64,000 nt of DNA from Pseudomonas sp. MYb118 (lineage in GTDB: Bacteria; Pseudomonadota; Gammaproteobacteria; Pseudomonadales; Pseudomonadaceae), in assembly GCF_040947875.1 (NCBI RefSeq), contig NZ_JBFRXN010000001.1, positions 1,116,001 through 1,180,000 of the forward strand, in the 5' to 3' direction. Positions 46,696 through 55,068 of the stretch are shown one piece after another. Each line of letters opens with the position of its first letter. Positions within the stretch are counted from its first letter, which is position 1. A model generated the notes under the pieces. The model saw nothing but the letters and a program-made list of their open reading frames with translations, did not search any database and was not told the DNA's origin. The translations under genes and the position numbers were made by a program.

Positions 46696-47085
46696 TCAAC
46701 GGTGCTGATGGAGGGCCGTTTCGATATAGCTCAGAAGTTTGTTGGTTTCACAGGGTTTAGGCAGATAGGCGATCAGCGTCGGCGACTCGCTGATCGCCTG
46801 GGGAAGGTTTTCGGGGTATGCCGTGATGAAGATCGTGGGAATCCGATGGCCCATTTCGAGCAGATGTTGATGCAGCTCAAGGCCGCTCATTCCGGGCATC
46901 TGAATGTCGGAAATCAGGCAGTCGGTGTGAGCGGGGTCGTTCGAATCCAGAAAGGCCAGCGCACTGCAGTAAGTCTTGATTTTGTAGCCCATGGAACGCA
47001 ACAGATTATCAAGCGCCATCCGCACTGAATCGTCATCATCGACGATTGCAACAATCATCCTGGCGGTGTTCGAGTCCTGGTTCAT
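46696..47085 (-). CDS. Single-domain response regulator (receiver only)
   Basis: 129-residue receiver without output domain: DDDD (16-19), phospho-acceptor Asp60 (CLISDIQMPGMSG), Thr in FITAYPEN and Lys in AYLPKPCET. It is a paralog of the receiver at 43946 (shared SLVRSMGY/NLLRSMGY and CLISD(V/I)). ATG 47085 is chosen; the codon before it in frame, 47088, is TTG. It is divergent from the giant kinase-like gene at 47358 with a palindrome between them, so it is the likely receiver partner of that protein. Confidence 0.88.
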   Translation of the reverse strand: MNQDSNTARMIVAIVDDDDSVRMALDNLLRSMGYKIKTYCSALAFLDSNDPAHTDCLISDIQMPGMSGLELHQHLLEMGHRIPTIFITAYPENLPQAISESPTLIAYLPKPCETNKLLSYIETALHQHR

Positions 47086-47149
47086 CAAGTGTGCTCATGA
47101 AGTTTTCTATCGTGATTACAACATACGCGAAGTGGGTGGGGGTAAAAGT

Positions 47150-47161
47150 ATACCTATGTAT
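47150..47161. promoter_or_regulatory. ATAC-N4-GTAT palindrome between receiver and giant kinase genes
   Basis: ATACCTATGTAT, an exact ATAC-N4-GTAT inverted repeat, lies in the 272-bp divergent spacer 47086-47357: 65 bp before the receiver gene start and 197 bp before the giant kinase start. Confidence 0.5.
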
Positions 47162-47357
47162 GATCGGCTAAGACCTAAGCGTCGTTGTCGTGCTGGAAAC
47201 GCCTGTGGAATGATTATTTTTTTGCCGTGGATGGGTTATCTTCTCATTTAACGGCTAGTCTCAATGGCACAACTCCCTGACGGCTCCGCCGAAAAAAACA
47301 ATAACCGCATGACCGTCATGCGCGGCCGTTGCAAGCCGACCTCTTGTTCCCCATCCG

Positions 47358-50300
47358 ATGGATAACGACATGCAGATACTGTGGAACGATGGCGAGCGCA
47401 CGTTCTCTCGAGAGCCGGGCTCGGCGGCGCAGGGCGGCCGTCCGGTGCTGGTGGCGCGGCCGACTGCCGAGCAACCGCTGCCGGCGTGCCTCGGTCGTTT
47501 CGCCCACGAGTTCGCCCTCAAGGATGAACTCGATGGCGCCTGGGCCGTGCGGCCGCTGGAGATGGTGCGAGAAAACGGCCAGATGTATCTGCTGCTGGAG
47601 GACACCGGCGGTACGCCACTGCTGCAATTGTTGAATGCTCCCATGCCCACGGCGACCTTTCTGCGCCTGGCCATCAGCATTGCCCAGGCATTGGGCAAGC
47701 TCCATCAGCGCGGGTTGGTGCACAAGGACATCAAGCCGTCGCACATTCTGGTCAACTGCGCCGATGGCCGGGCTCGCCTGACCGGGTTCGGCCTGGCGTC
47801 GTGGCTGCCCCGCGAGCGCCAGGCGCTGGAAACCATCGCCGGCACGCTGGCTTATATGGCACCCGAGCAGACCGGGCGGATGAATCGTTCGATCGACTTG
47901 CGCAGCGACCTGTATTCCTTCGGTGTCACGCTCTACGAGATGCTCACCGGTTCGTTGCCCTTCATGGCCTCTGACCCGATCGAGTGGGTCCATTGCCACA
48001 TCGCGAAAAAGCCGCAGTCGCCGAGCGAGCGGGTCAAGTCCGTTCCCGACGTGCTGTCCGGGATCGTCATGAAATTGTTGGCCAAGACCGCCGAAGAGCG
48101 TTACCAGACAGCCGCGAGTGTCGAACAGGATCTGCGCCAATGCCTGGCCGACTGGGAGTCGCTGGGGCACATCAATGCATTCGCGCTGGGCGAGCAGGGC
48201 ACCTCCGACCGGTTGATGATTCCCGAGAAACTCTACGGCCGCGAGCAGGAGGTCAGCGCGCTGATCGCTGCGTTCGACCGCAGCATCGCCAGCGGCGCGC
48301 CGGAGCTGATGCTGGTCACCGGTTATTCGGGGATCGGCAAGTCGTCCGTCGTCAATGAACTGCACAAGGCGCTGGTGCCGCCCCGTGGTCTGTTCGCCGC
48401 CGGCAAGTTCGACCAGTACCGGCGCGACATTCCCTATGCCACGCTGGTGCAGGCGTTCCAGAGCCTGGTGCGTACGCTGCTGGGCAAGAACGACGTCGAA
48501 CTGGCGCAGTGGCGCGATGCGCTGCAAGGTGCCCTGGACGCCGAAGCGGGGCTGATGACCGACCTGATACCGGAACTGAAACTGATCATCGGTGAACCGC
48601 CACCGGTGCCTGCCCTGGAGCCACAGCAGGCGCAACGACGGTTCCTCCTGGTGTTCCGACGCTTTATCGGCGTGTTCGCCAGGTCCGAGCATCCACTGGC
48701 ACTGTTTCTGGATGATTTGCAGTGGATCGACGCGGCGACGCTCGATCTGCTGGAAGACCTGCTGACCAGCTCCGACGTGCAGCACCTGTTGCTGGTGGGC
48801 GCCTACCGCAGCAACGAAGTGAATGTCGGCCACTCGCTGACCGGCAAGCTCCAGGCCATTCGCAACAGCGGTGGGCGGATCGACGAAATCACCCTGGCGC
48901 CCCTGGCCAAGGTTCACATCGAGCGGCTGATCGCCGATGCGCTGCACGACGACCTCGTGCACATCGAGCCGTTGGCGCAACTGGTGCTGGAAAAAACCGC
49001 CGGCAATCCGTTCTTCGTCATTCAGTTCCTGCACACCCTGGCCGACGAAAAACTGCTGACCTTCGATCATCAGGTCAGACAGTGGAGCTGGAGCGCCGAA
49101 CGCATCCACGCCAAGGGCTACACCGACAACATTGTCGACCTGATGGTCGGCAAGCTCACCCGCCTGCCACCGGAAACCCAGCACGCGCTGCAACAACTCG
49201 CCTGCCTGGGCAACGTGGCCGGAACCGCGGCGCTTTCGACCGTGCTGGGCATGACCAAGGCCCAGGTGCGCGCGGTGTTCTGGGAGGCCATCCGCCAGGA
49301 ACTGGTGCATCGCCTGGAAGGTGCCTACGGGTTCATGCACGACCGCATTCACGAAGCGGCCTATTCGCTGATTCCCAAGGCCGAGCGACCCGAAGCGCAT
49401 CTGCGCATCGGGCGTTTGCTCGCGGCGCAGACGCCCGAGCATGAACGTGAAGAGGCGATTTTCGAGATCGTCGGCCAGCTCAACCGTGGCGCTGCGCTGT
49501 TGACCGACCGGGACGAACGCGAGCAACTCGCCAGGTTCAACCTGATGGCCGGCCAGCGTGCCAAGGCTTCGACAGCCTACGCCTCGGCCCACAACTACCT
49601 GACCACCGGCGCACAGTTGCTGGACGAGGATTGTTGGGAGCGCCTGCACGATCTGATCTTCGCGCTGGAACTGAACCGGGCCGAATGCGAGCTGCTCACC
49701 GGGCAATTGTCGGTCGCGGAAAAGCGCCTTTCAGCACTGTCGGAGCACGCCACGACGACGATTGAACGGGCGAATGTCGTGTGCCTGCAGGTGGATGACT
49801 ACCTGATGATGGATCGCAGCGATGCGGCGGTCACGGTGTGCCTCGACTATCTGCGGCATGTCGGTATCGAGTGGTCGGCCAGCCCGAGCGACGATGAAGT
49901 ACGCGAAGAGTACGAACGCATATGGAAGTTGCTCGGTAACCGGGAAATCGAATCGCTGATCGACTTGCCCTTGATGCAGGATGACGCTTCGTTGATGACC
50001 GTCAGCGCATTGGGCAAATTGTTCCCGCCGGCGGTGCAAACCAATGCCAACCTGACATGCCTGGTCATCTGCAAGGCGATCAGCCTGTGCCTTGAAGGTG
50101 GCAACTGTGATGCCGCGAGCTTGCACTATGCCAATGCCTTCCGGGTCCTGGGACGGCGTTTCGGTGATTATCAAGCCGGGTTCCGTTTTGGTCAGCTCGG
50201 TTGTGCGCTCGTTGAACAGCGGGGTTTGAAGCGCTTCGAAGCGAGTACTTACCTGTGTTTTTCGATTTTTGCCGTGCGCTGGATGAAGCCCGTCAGCGAG

Positions 50301-52847
50301 TGCCGTGATCTATTGCGCCGTTCGTTCGTGGCGGCGAATCGAATCGGTGATCTGCCCTATGGCGCCTACGCCGGTAACAGTCTGATTTCCGATTTGTTGT
50401 TTGCCGGCGAGCCATTGTCCGAAGTCCAGGCTGAGGCCAAGCGAGGGTTGTCCTACGCACGCAAGGTGCGTTTCGGTCTGGTGATCAGCTTCATGAGCAC
50501 ACAGTCGGCGCTGATCCGCATGCTGCGAGGCCTGACATCGGTCTTCGGGTGCCTCGATGACAGCAAGTTCAACGAGACAGGCATCGAGGCCCATTACGCC
50601 AGCAACCCGGACCTGGCCCTGGCCGAGAGCAAGTACTGGGTGCGCAAGCTCCAGGCCCGCTACATGGCCGACGATTTGCCCACCGCCATGCAGGCGGCCG
50701 ACAAGGCCAGGCAGTTGCTCTGGACCATGAGCCTGTTCTTCGAGGAGGCCGAGTACTACTTCTTTGACGCCCTGACGCGGGCACGCTGGTGCGACAGTCT
50801 GGAAATCGGTGAGCGCGCCCCGCACCTGAGCGCCATGGCCGCCGCACATCAGCAATTGAACACCTGGGCGCAACAGTGCCCGGAAAATTTCGCCAGCCGC
50901 GCCGCTTTGGTCGAAGCCGAAATCGCCCGTGTCGAAGGGCGGATGATCGAGGCCGAGCTGCTGTTCGAACAGGCCATCCACTCGGCGCAAAAAAGCGGCT
51001 TCATTCATATCGAAGCGCTGGCCAACGAGCTGGCTGCGCGGTTCTACGCCGCTCGCGGGCTTGGCAAGGTCGCCAGTGTGTACATGCAGGATGCCCGCTA
51101 CGGCTACCTGCGCTGGGGCGCTGACGGCAAGGTGCGCCAGCTCGAGGCGCGCTACCCGGCGCTGCGTACGGAAACCCAGGCGCTCGGGCCGACGACGACC
51201 ATGGTCGCGCCGGTCGAACACCTCGACCTGGCGACCGTGATCAAGGTTTCCCAGGCAGTGTCGAGTGAAATCGTCCTGGAAAAGCTGATTGACGTGATCA
51301 TGCGCACGGCCATCGAGCAGGCCGGCGCGGAGCGGGGCGTGCTGGTCCTGTCGGACACCGGTGAGCACCGCATCGCCGCGCAAGTGACCACCGGCAGCGA
51401 CTCGATGCAGCTGGGTGATGAACCGATGACATCGGCGCGACTGCCCCAGTCGCTGCTTTACCATGTGTTGCGTACCGGCGAGACCGTATCGCTGGATGAT
51501 GCGATGACCGAACCGGCGTTCGCCGACGACCCTTACATTCGCCAGCGCAATGCGCGCTCGATCCTCTGCCTGCCGCTGATGAACCAGGCCAAGCTGACCG
51601 GCGCGCTCTACCTGGAAAACAACCTGGCCGCGCGGGTATTCAGCCCCACGCGCATTGCCGTGCTCAAGCTGGTGGCCTCGCAGGCGGCGATTTCCCTGGA
51701 AAACGCTCGTCTGTACCGTGAGGTCGCGGAGCGCGAAGGCAAGATCCGCCGTCTGGTGGATGCCAACATCATCGGCATTCTGGTGTGGGACGCCAATGGC
51801 GACATCATCGAGGCCAACGATGCGTTCCTGCGCATGGTGCGTTACGAACGCGAAGACCTGACCTCGGGCCAGTTGCGCTGGCGGGACCTGACCACACCGG
51901 AGTTTCGCGAGATCAGCGAGCGACATCTGGCCCAGGCGGTGCGCACCGGTTATGCGCAACCGTACGAAAAAGAATATTTCACCAAGGACGGTGGGCGCCT
52001 GCCGGTCATCGTCGGCCTGGCCATGTTCGAGGCCAATACCAAGGAAGGCGTGGCCTTCGTCCTCGACCTGACCGAGCGCAAGCAGGCGGAAGAGAAAATC
52101 CGCGACAGCGAGCGGCGTTATCGCGAGGTGCAGACCGAACTGGCCCATGCCAACCGCGTGGCGACCATGGGGCACCTGGTGGCGTCGATTGCCCACGAAG
52201 TCAATCAACCGATCGCCGCCGCCATTCTCAATGCCGACGCGGCCTTGCGCTGGATGAGCCTGCAACCGCCGGAAATCGACGAAGTGCGCACCGTGCTGGG
52301 CAGTCTGATCCAGGACGCCAATCGTGCGGCCGATGTGTTGGGGCGCATTCGTCAACACATTCGCAAGGCGCCACCGCAGAAGGGGCCGGTGGACATCCAT
52401 GCGGCGATCGGCGAAATGATCGAACTCACCCGTGGCCAGGTCAGCAAGAACGGCGCGTCGCTGCTGACCGACATCGAGCAGGCGCTGCCTTCGATCACCG
52501 GAGACCGCGTCGAGCTGCAACAGGTGTTGCTCAACCTGATCATGAACGCCCTCGAAGCCATGAATGGCGTGAGTGACGATGAGCGCCAGTTGCACATCAG
52601 CGCGCGACTGAATGATGCCGGCAGCGTGCTGGTCTGTGTCAGCGACTCGGGGCCGGGGTTCTCTTCGGACAACACCGAGCAGATTTTCGCCTCGTTCTAC
52701 AGCACCAAGCCGACCGGCATGGGCATGGGGCTGTCGATCTGCCGCTCGATTATCGAGGCACATGGTGGCCGCTTGTGGGCCAGCGCCAATACGCCGCGGG
52801 GCGCTGTCGTCCAGTTCACCCTGCCGGTGGAACAGGTCGAGGCGTAA
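47358..52847 (+). CDS. Giant hybrid: kinase-like domain, AAA ATPase, GAF, PAS, histidine kinase
   Basis: 1829-residue cytoplasmic signalling protein. Order: protein-kinase-like domain (about 25-270; VHKDIKPSHI at 121-130, LTGFGLAS at 141-148, YMAPEQTGR at 166-174); AAA/NACHT-like ATPase with Walker A GYSGIGKSS (322-330) and Walker B LALFLDDLQW near 450; a helical TPR-like middle to about 1280; GAF (about 1300-1450); PAS (about 1455-1570); HisKA with His1613 (SIAHEVNQPIAAA); and ATPase with NLIMNALEAM and GMGMGLSICRSIIEAHGG. The kinase-like domain lacks the Asp of DFG (GFG) and the catalytic-loop Asn (His129), so it is probably a pseudokinase. No transmembrane helix is seen. Neighbouring receivers are plausible partners. 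Confidence 0.92.
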   Translation: MDNDMQILWNDGERTFSREPGSAAQGGRPVLVARPTAEQPLPACLGRFAHEFALKDELDGAWAVRPLEMVRENGQMYLLLEDTGGTPLLQLLNAPMPTATFLRLAISIAQALGKLHQRGLVHKDIKPSHILVNCADGRARLTGFGLASWLPRERQALETIAGTLAYMAPEQTGRMNRSIDLRSDLYSFGVTLYEMLTGSLPFMASDPIEWVHCHIAKKPQSPSERVKSVPDVLSGIVMKLLAKTAEERYQTAASVEQDLRQCLADWESLGHINAFALGEQGTSDRLMIPEKLYGREQEVSALIAAFDRSIASGAPELMLVTGYSGIGKSSVVNELHKALVPPRGLFAAGKFDQYRRDIPYATLVQAFQSLVRTLLGKNDVELAQWRDALQGALDAEAGLMTDLIPELKLIIGEPPPVPALEPQQAQRRFLLVFRRFIGVFARSEHPLALFLDDLQWIDAATLDLLEDLLTSSDVQHLLLVGAYRSNEVNVGHSLTGKLQAIRNSGGRIDEITLAPLAKVHIERLIADALHDDLVHIEPLAQLVLEKTAGNPFFVIQFLHTLADEKLLTFDHQVRQWSWSAERIHAKGYTDNIVDLMVGKLTRLPPETQHALQQLACLGNVAGTAALSTVLGMTKAQVRAVFWEAIRQELVHRLEGAYGFMHDRIHEAAYSLIPKAERPEAHLRIGRLLAAQTPEHEREEAIFEIVGQLNRGAALLTDRDEREQLARFNLMAGQRAKASTAYASAHNYLTTGAQLLDEDCWERLHDLIFALELNRAECELLTGQLSVAEKRLSALSEHATTTIERANVVCLQVDDYLMMDRSDAAVTVCLDYLRHVGIEWSASPSDDEVREEYERIWKLLGNREIESLIDLPLMQDDASLMTVSALGKLFPPAVQTNANLTCLVICKAISLCLEGGNCDAASLHYANAFRVLGRRFGDYQAGFRFGQLGCALVEQRGLKRFEASTYLCFSIFAVRWMKPVSECRDLLRRSFVAANRIGDLPYGAYAGNSLISDLLFAGEPLSEVQAEAKRGLSYARKVRFGLVISFMSTQSALIRMLRGLTSVFGCLDDSKFNETGIEAHYASNPDLALAESKYWVRKLQARYMADDLPTAMQAADKARQLLWTMSLFFEEAEYYFFDALTRARWCDSLEIGERAPHLSAMAAAHQQLNTWAQQCPENFASRAALVEAEIARVEGRMIEAELLFEQAIHSAQKSGFIHIEALANELAARFYAARGLGKVASVYMQDARYGYLRWGADGKVRQLEARYPALRTETQALGPTTTMVAPVEHLDLATVIKVSQAVSSEIVLEKLIDVIMRTAIEQAGAERGVLVLSDTGEHRIAAQVTTGSDSMQLGDEPMTSARLPQSLLYHVLRTGETVSLDDAMTEPAFADDPYIRQRNARSILCLPLMNQAKLTGALYLENNLAARVFSPTRIAVLKLVASQAAISLENARLYREVAEREGKIRRLVDANIIGILVWDANGDIIEANDAFLRMVRYEREDLTSGQLRWRDLTTPEFREISERHLAQAVRTGYAQPYEKEYFTKDGGRLPVIVGLAMFEANTKEGVAFVLDLTERKQAEEKIRDSERRYREVQTELAHANRVATMGHLVASIAHEVNQPIAAAILNADAALRWMSLQPPEIDEVRTVLGSLIQDANRAADVLGRIRQHIRKAPPQKGPVDIHAAIGEMIELTRGQVSKNGASLLTDIEQALPSITGDRVELQQVLLNLIMNALEAMNGVSDDERQLHISARLNDAGSVLVCVSDSGPGFSSDNTEQIFASFYSTKPTGMGMGLSICRSIIEAHGGRLWASANTPRGAVVQFTLPVEQVEA

Positions 52848-52870
52848 TACTTAGGTTTGCACTGAGGTAT
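52847..52870. promoter_or_regulatory. Two adjacent ATAC-N4-GTAT-type sites before the LRAT-like gene
   Basis: ATACTTAGGTTT (52847-52858) and GCACTGAGGTAT (52859-52870) stand directly side by side, each with one imperfect half. They begin at the last base of the giant kinase stop codon and end 89 bp before the LRAT-like gene. The tandem phasing supports cooperative binding by a FixJ/NarL-type dimer. Confidence 0.5.
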
Positions 52871-52959
52871 ATGAATGGTCGTTTGAAGTAGTCACAGGTA
52901 CAAATGTAGTGCCGCAACCCCAGCGATATAGTCGTTTCAAGGGTTGCGGAGAATGTATC

Positions 52960-53421
52960 GTGAATACGCTGGCCATGAAGTTGACGAGTGGGTGCCTGGA
53001 CCTGATGCAAACCGACGCGCAAGCTGACAACTTGCCGGTCGGTTGCCATCTGGTCAGCCCCAGAGGTTTTTACTTGCACCACGGCATCTACCTGGGTGGC
53101 GGCGAGGTCATTCATTACTCCGGGTTCAGCGGTTCGTTCAGGGCCGGGCCGGTGGAAGTGGTCGGTCTTGAACAGTTTGCCAATGGCCGGTCCATCTGGA
53201 TCGTGCAGGAGGCCCGGGAATATTCGGATGATGAAGTGGTCAGCCGTGCCCGCTCGAGGGTAGGGGAGAGCCGATACAGCGTGTTCTCCAACAACTGTGA
53301 GCATTTCTGCAACTGGTGCATCAGCGGCAAAAGTTGCAGTGCGCAGATCAGGGCATTGTTCCATTACCCGCGTTACTGGCTGTCGCTGGTTTCGGCGCTG
53401 CACCTGTCCTTCATCGCGTGA
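52960..53421 (+). CDS. LRAT/H-rev107-like protein (NlpC/P60 superfamily)
   Basis: 153-residue protein with the papain-like LRAT fold. It shows LPVGCHLVSPRGFYLHHGIYLGGGEVIHYSG, whose HHGIYLG carries the catalytic His, and NNCEHFCNWCISG, the NCEHF box with the nucleophile Cys. Eukaryotic relatives are acyltransferases or phospholipases using a thioester; bacterial roles are little known. A hydrophobic C-terminal stretch (YWLSLVSALHLSFIA) may touch membranes. Start GTG 52960 is chosen for GGAG at 52948-52951; ATG 52975 and an upstream ATG 52909 also exist. Confidence 0.78.
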   Translation: MNTLAMKLTSGCLDLMQTDAQADNLPVGCHLVSPRGFYLHHGIYLGGGEVIHYSGFSGSFRAGPVEVVGLEQFANGRSIWIVQEAREYSDDEVVSRARSRVGESRYSVFSNNCEHFCNWCISGKSCSAQIRALFHYPRYWLSLVSALHLSFIA

Positions 53422-53444
53422 ATGTCCGCATATTTCCAATGGAT

Positions 53445-53456
53445 TTACGCAAGTTT
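53445..53456. promoter_or_regulatory. Degenerate island palindrome upstream of FixJ-like gene
   Basis: TTACGCAAGTTT matches ATAC-N4-GTAT in six of eight positions and lies 62 bp before the FixJ-like regulator gene at 53519. Weak on its own, it is listed because all other spacers of the island hold better copies. Confidence 0.25.
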
Positions 53457-53518
53457 GTGTACTGCTCAATCTGAGATAAAGTGGCGTACTACACTTTTTC
53501 TCAAGCGGGGAGCTGTGC

Positions 53519-54169
53519 ATGAGCGGGAATCCACCCTCCAACAAGCAAGGCAATCAAAGCCCTACGGTGTTTGTGGTGGATGATGACGCGTCCATGCGCA
53601 ATGCCTTGAGCAACCTTCTGCGCTCGGCCGGCATTCAGGTCGAAACCTTTGCCTCCACGACCGAGTTCCAGGACCGCCCCAAGGGTGACAACGCCAGTTG
53701 CCTGGTGCTAGATGTCCGGCTGCAAGGCGCCAGTGGCCTGGAGTTCCAGCGCCAGTTGGCCAGCAGCAATGCCAATATTCCGATTGTGTTCATCACCGGC
53801 CATGGCGACATCGAAATGTCGGTCAAGGCGATGAAGGCCGGCGCGGTGGACTTCCTGGCCAAACCCTTTCGCGAGCAGGACCTGCTGGACGCGGTATCGG
53901 CGGCATTGCAGGCGGATGTCAAACGCCGGGAAAACGAACAGCAGTTTTCCGACCTGCACAGCCACTATCAATCGCTGACCGTGCGGGAAAAAGAAGTCAT
54001 GGCCCTGGCCGTCAAAGGCCTGATGAACAAACAGATCGCCGGCCAGATGAACCTCAGCGAAATCACCGTGAAAATCCACCGTGGCCACGCCATGAAAAAG
54101 ATGAACGCCAAATCGTTCGCCGACCTGGTGCGCATGTCCGAAGCCCTGGGCGAACGCCTGGAACACTGA
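53519..54169 (+). CDS. FixJ-like response regulator (receiver + LuxR HTH)
   Basis: 216-residue response regulator, paralog of the one at 34628: VFVVDDDASMRNALSNLLRS, phospho-acceptor Asp65 (CLVLDVRLQGASG), FITGHGD, DFLAKPFREQDLLDAVSAAL, and the LuxR-type HTH LTVREKEVMALAVKGLMNKQ plus MNLSEITVKIHRGHAMKKM. The recognition helix (SEITVKIHRG) is the same as in the paralog, so both should bind the same DNA. It follows the giant kinase and LRAT-like genes and is a likely output of that kinase. Confidence 0.93.
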   Translation: MSGNPPSNKQGNQSPTVFVVDDDASMRNALSNLLRSAGIQVETFASTTEFQDRPKGDNASCLVLDVRLQGASGLEFQRQLASSNANIPIVFITGHGDIEMSVKAMKAGAVDFLAKPFREQDLLDAVSAALQADVKRRENEQQFSDLHSHYQSLTVREKEVMALAVKGLMNKQIAGQMNLSEITVKIHRGHAMKKMNAKSFADLVRMSEALGERLEH

Positions 54170-54227
54170 CCCAGAACCCGCCCCCACTCCCTGTGTGGGT
54201 GTATGACATCAGGGTGTACCTGAAACC

Positions 54228-54317
54228 TGTGGGAGCGGGCTTGCCCGCGATGGCGTCAGAACATTCAATATCGAGGGTGGCTGACACACCGCTATCGCGA
54301 GCAAGCTCGCTCCTACA
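54228..54317. repeat. REPIN (one REP pair)
   Basis: TGTGGGAGCGGGCTTGCCCG at 54228 and the inverse ATCGCGAGCAAGCTCGCTCC ending near 54317 form one pair with a 40-bp loop, in the spacer between the FixJ-like gene and the convergent exported-protein gene. Confidence 0.88.
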
Positions 54318-54331
54318 GGGGGCGGTCATGG

Positions 54332-54757
54332 CTACTTCATTTCCCAGCGCCCACCTCCCGACTCGCAATCCACCTTCACCTGGCTCAGGTGCTCGGCATC
54401 GTAGTAGTAGGTGGTGACCTGCGCGTTATCGGGAATGTTCGGCGATTTGGCATTCTTGTCCTTGCTGGTCGAATGCGGGTTGGCCAGCGACTCCTGCGTC
54501 AGCGTCGCGACGCAACGGGCCTGATAATGATCGTCGCACTGAGCGACCTTCTTCTTGGTGCTGGTCAGCATGTCCTTGCTTTCATTGCTGCACGACCAGT
54601 CGATGGCATTTACCGGCATGCCTTCGTATTCATAACAACTGTGGGACTCTACCGCGGGTACTGAAGGGCTTTGCGAGCGGGTCAGCACATCGCACCCTTC
54701 AGCGAAGGCCAGCGCCGGGCTGAAGCTGGCGAGCAGAAGCAGAACTCTGGTGTTCAT
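54332..54757 (-). CDS. Exported cysteine-rich protein of unknown function
   Basis: 141-residue protein with a Sec signal peptide (MNTRVLLLLASFSPALAFAEG). The mature part has six Cys (GCDVL, SCYEYEG, WSCSNES, AQCDDHYQARCVA, VDCESGG), likely three disulfides, and a lysine/serine-rich middle. I do not recognise the family. ATG 54757 follows GAGGA on the coding strand; the frame extends upstream to 54847 but without a signal peptide. It is convergent with the FixJ-like gene across one REPIN. Confidence 0.75.
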   Translation of the reverse strand: MNTRVLLLLASFSPALAFAEGCDVLTRSQSPSVPAVESHSCYEYEGMPVNAIDWSCSNESKDMLTSTKKKVAQCDDHYQARCVATLTQESLANPHSTSKDKNAKSPNIPDNAQVTTYYYDAEHLSQVKVDCESGGGRWEMK

Positions 54758-54859
54758 CGGGGCATCCTCAACAATGGCGCCTCGCCCAGGGAAGGGAGCT
54801 GCGTCGATAGTCATTCGAAAACACCGGTAACCGCGAGGTTCAATCAATCTCCCCCCCTC

Positions 54860-54981
54860 TGTAGGAGCGAGCTTGTCGAGCCGTCGCGATGGACGTCAAC
54901 GATAACGCTGGTTGACTGAATGCCCGCGGTGCCTGGTCCTCCATCGCGACGGTGCGACGACTCGACAAGCTCGCTCCTACA
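54860..54981. repeat. Variant REP pair with an enlarged stem
   Basis: TGTAGGAGCGAGCTTGTCGAGCCGTCGCGATGG (54860-54892, described by its ends TGTAGGAGCG and GTCGCGATGG) is mirrored at 54939-54981, ending CTCGACAAGCTCGCTCCTACA. The inner part GTCGAG-CCGTCGCGATGG differs from all other REPs of the window, which have GC(T/C)(T/C)GCTCGCGA there. It is a separate REP sequence class. The remaining part of 54758-55068 holds nothing recognisable. Confidence 0.8.
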
Positions 54982-55068
54982 AATGTTTCAGAAACCTCTG
55001 ATATTGAGTCAGTCCCCCTCGAATGCTGTACTCGAGCCCCGGTTTGATGAGGTTTCGAGACAGCAACA

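Noticed and set aside
47316..52763. Minus-strand frames of 796 and 817 codons under the giant kinase gene
   Set aside because: The opposite strand encodes clear ATPase, GAF, PAS and kinase motifs throughout; the antisense translations show none.
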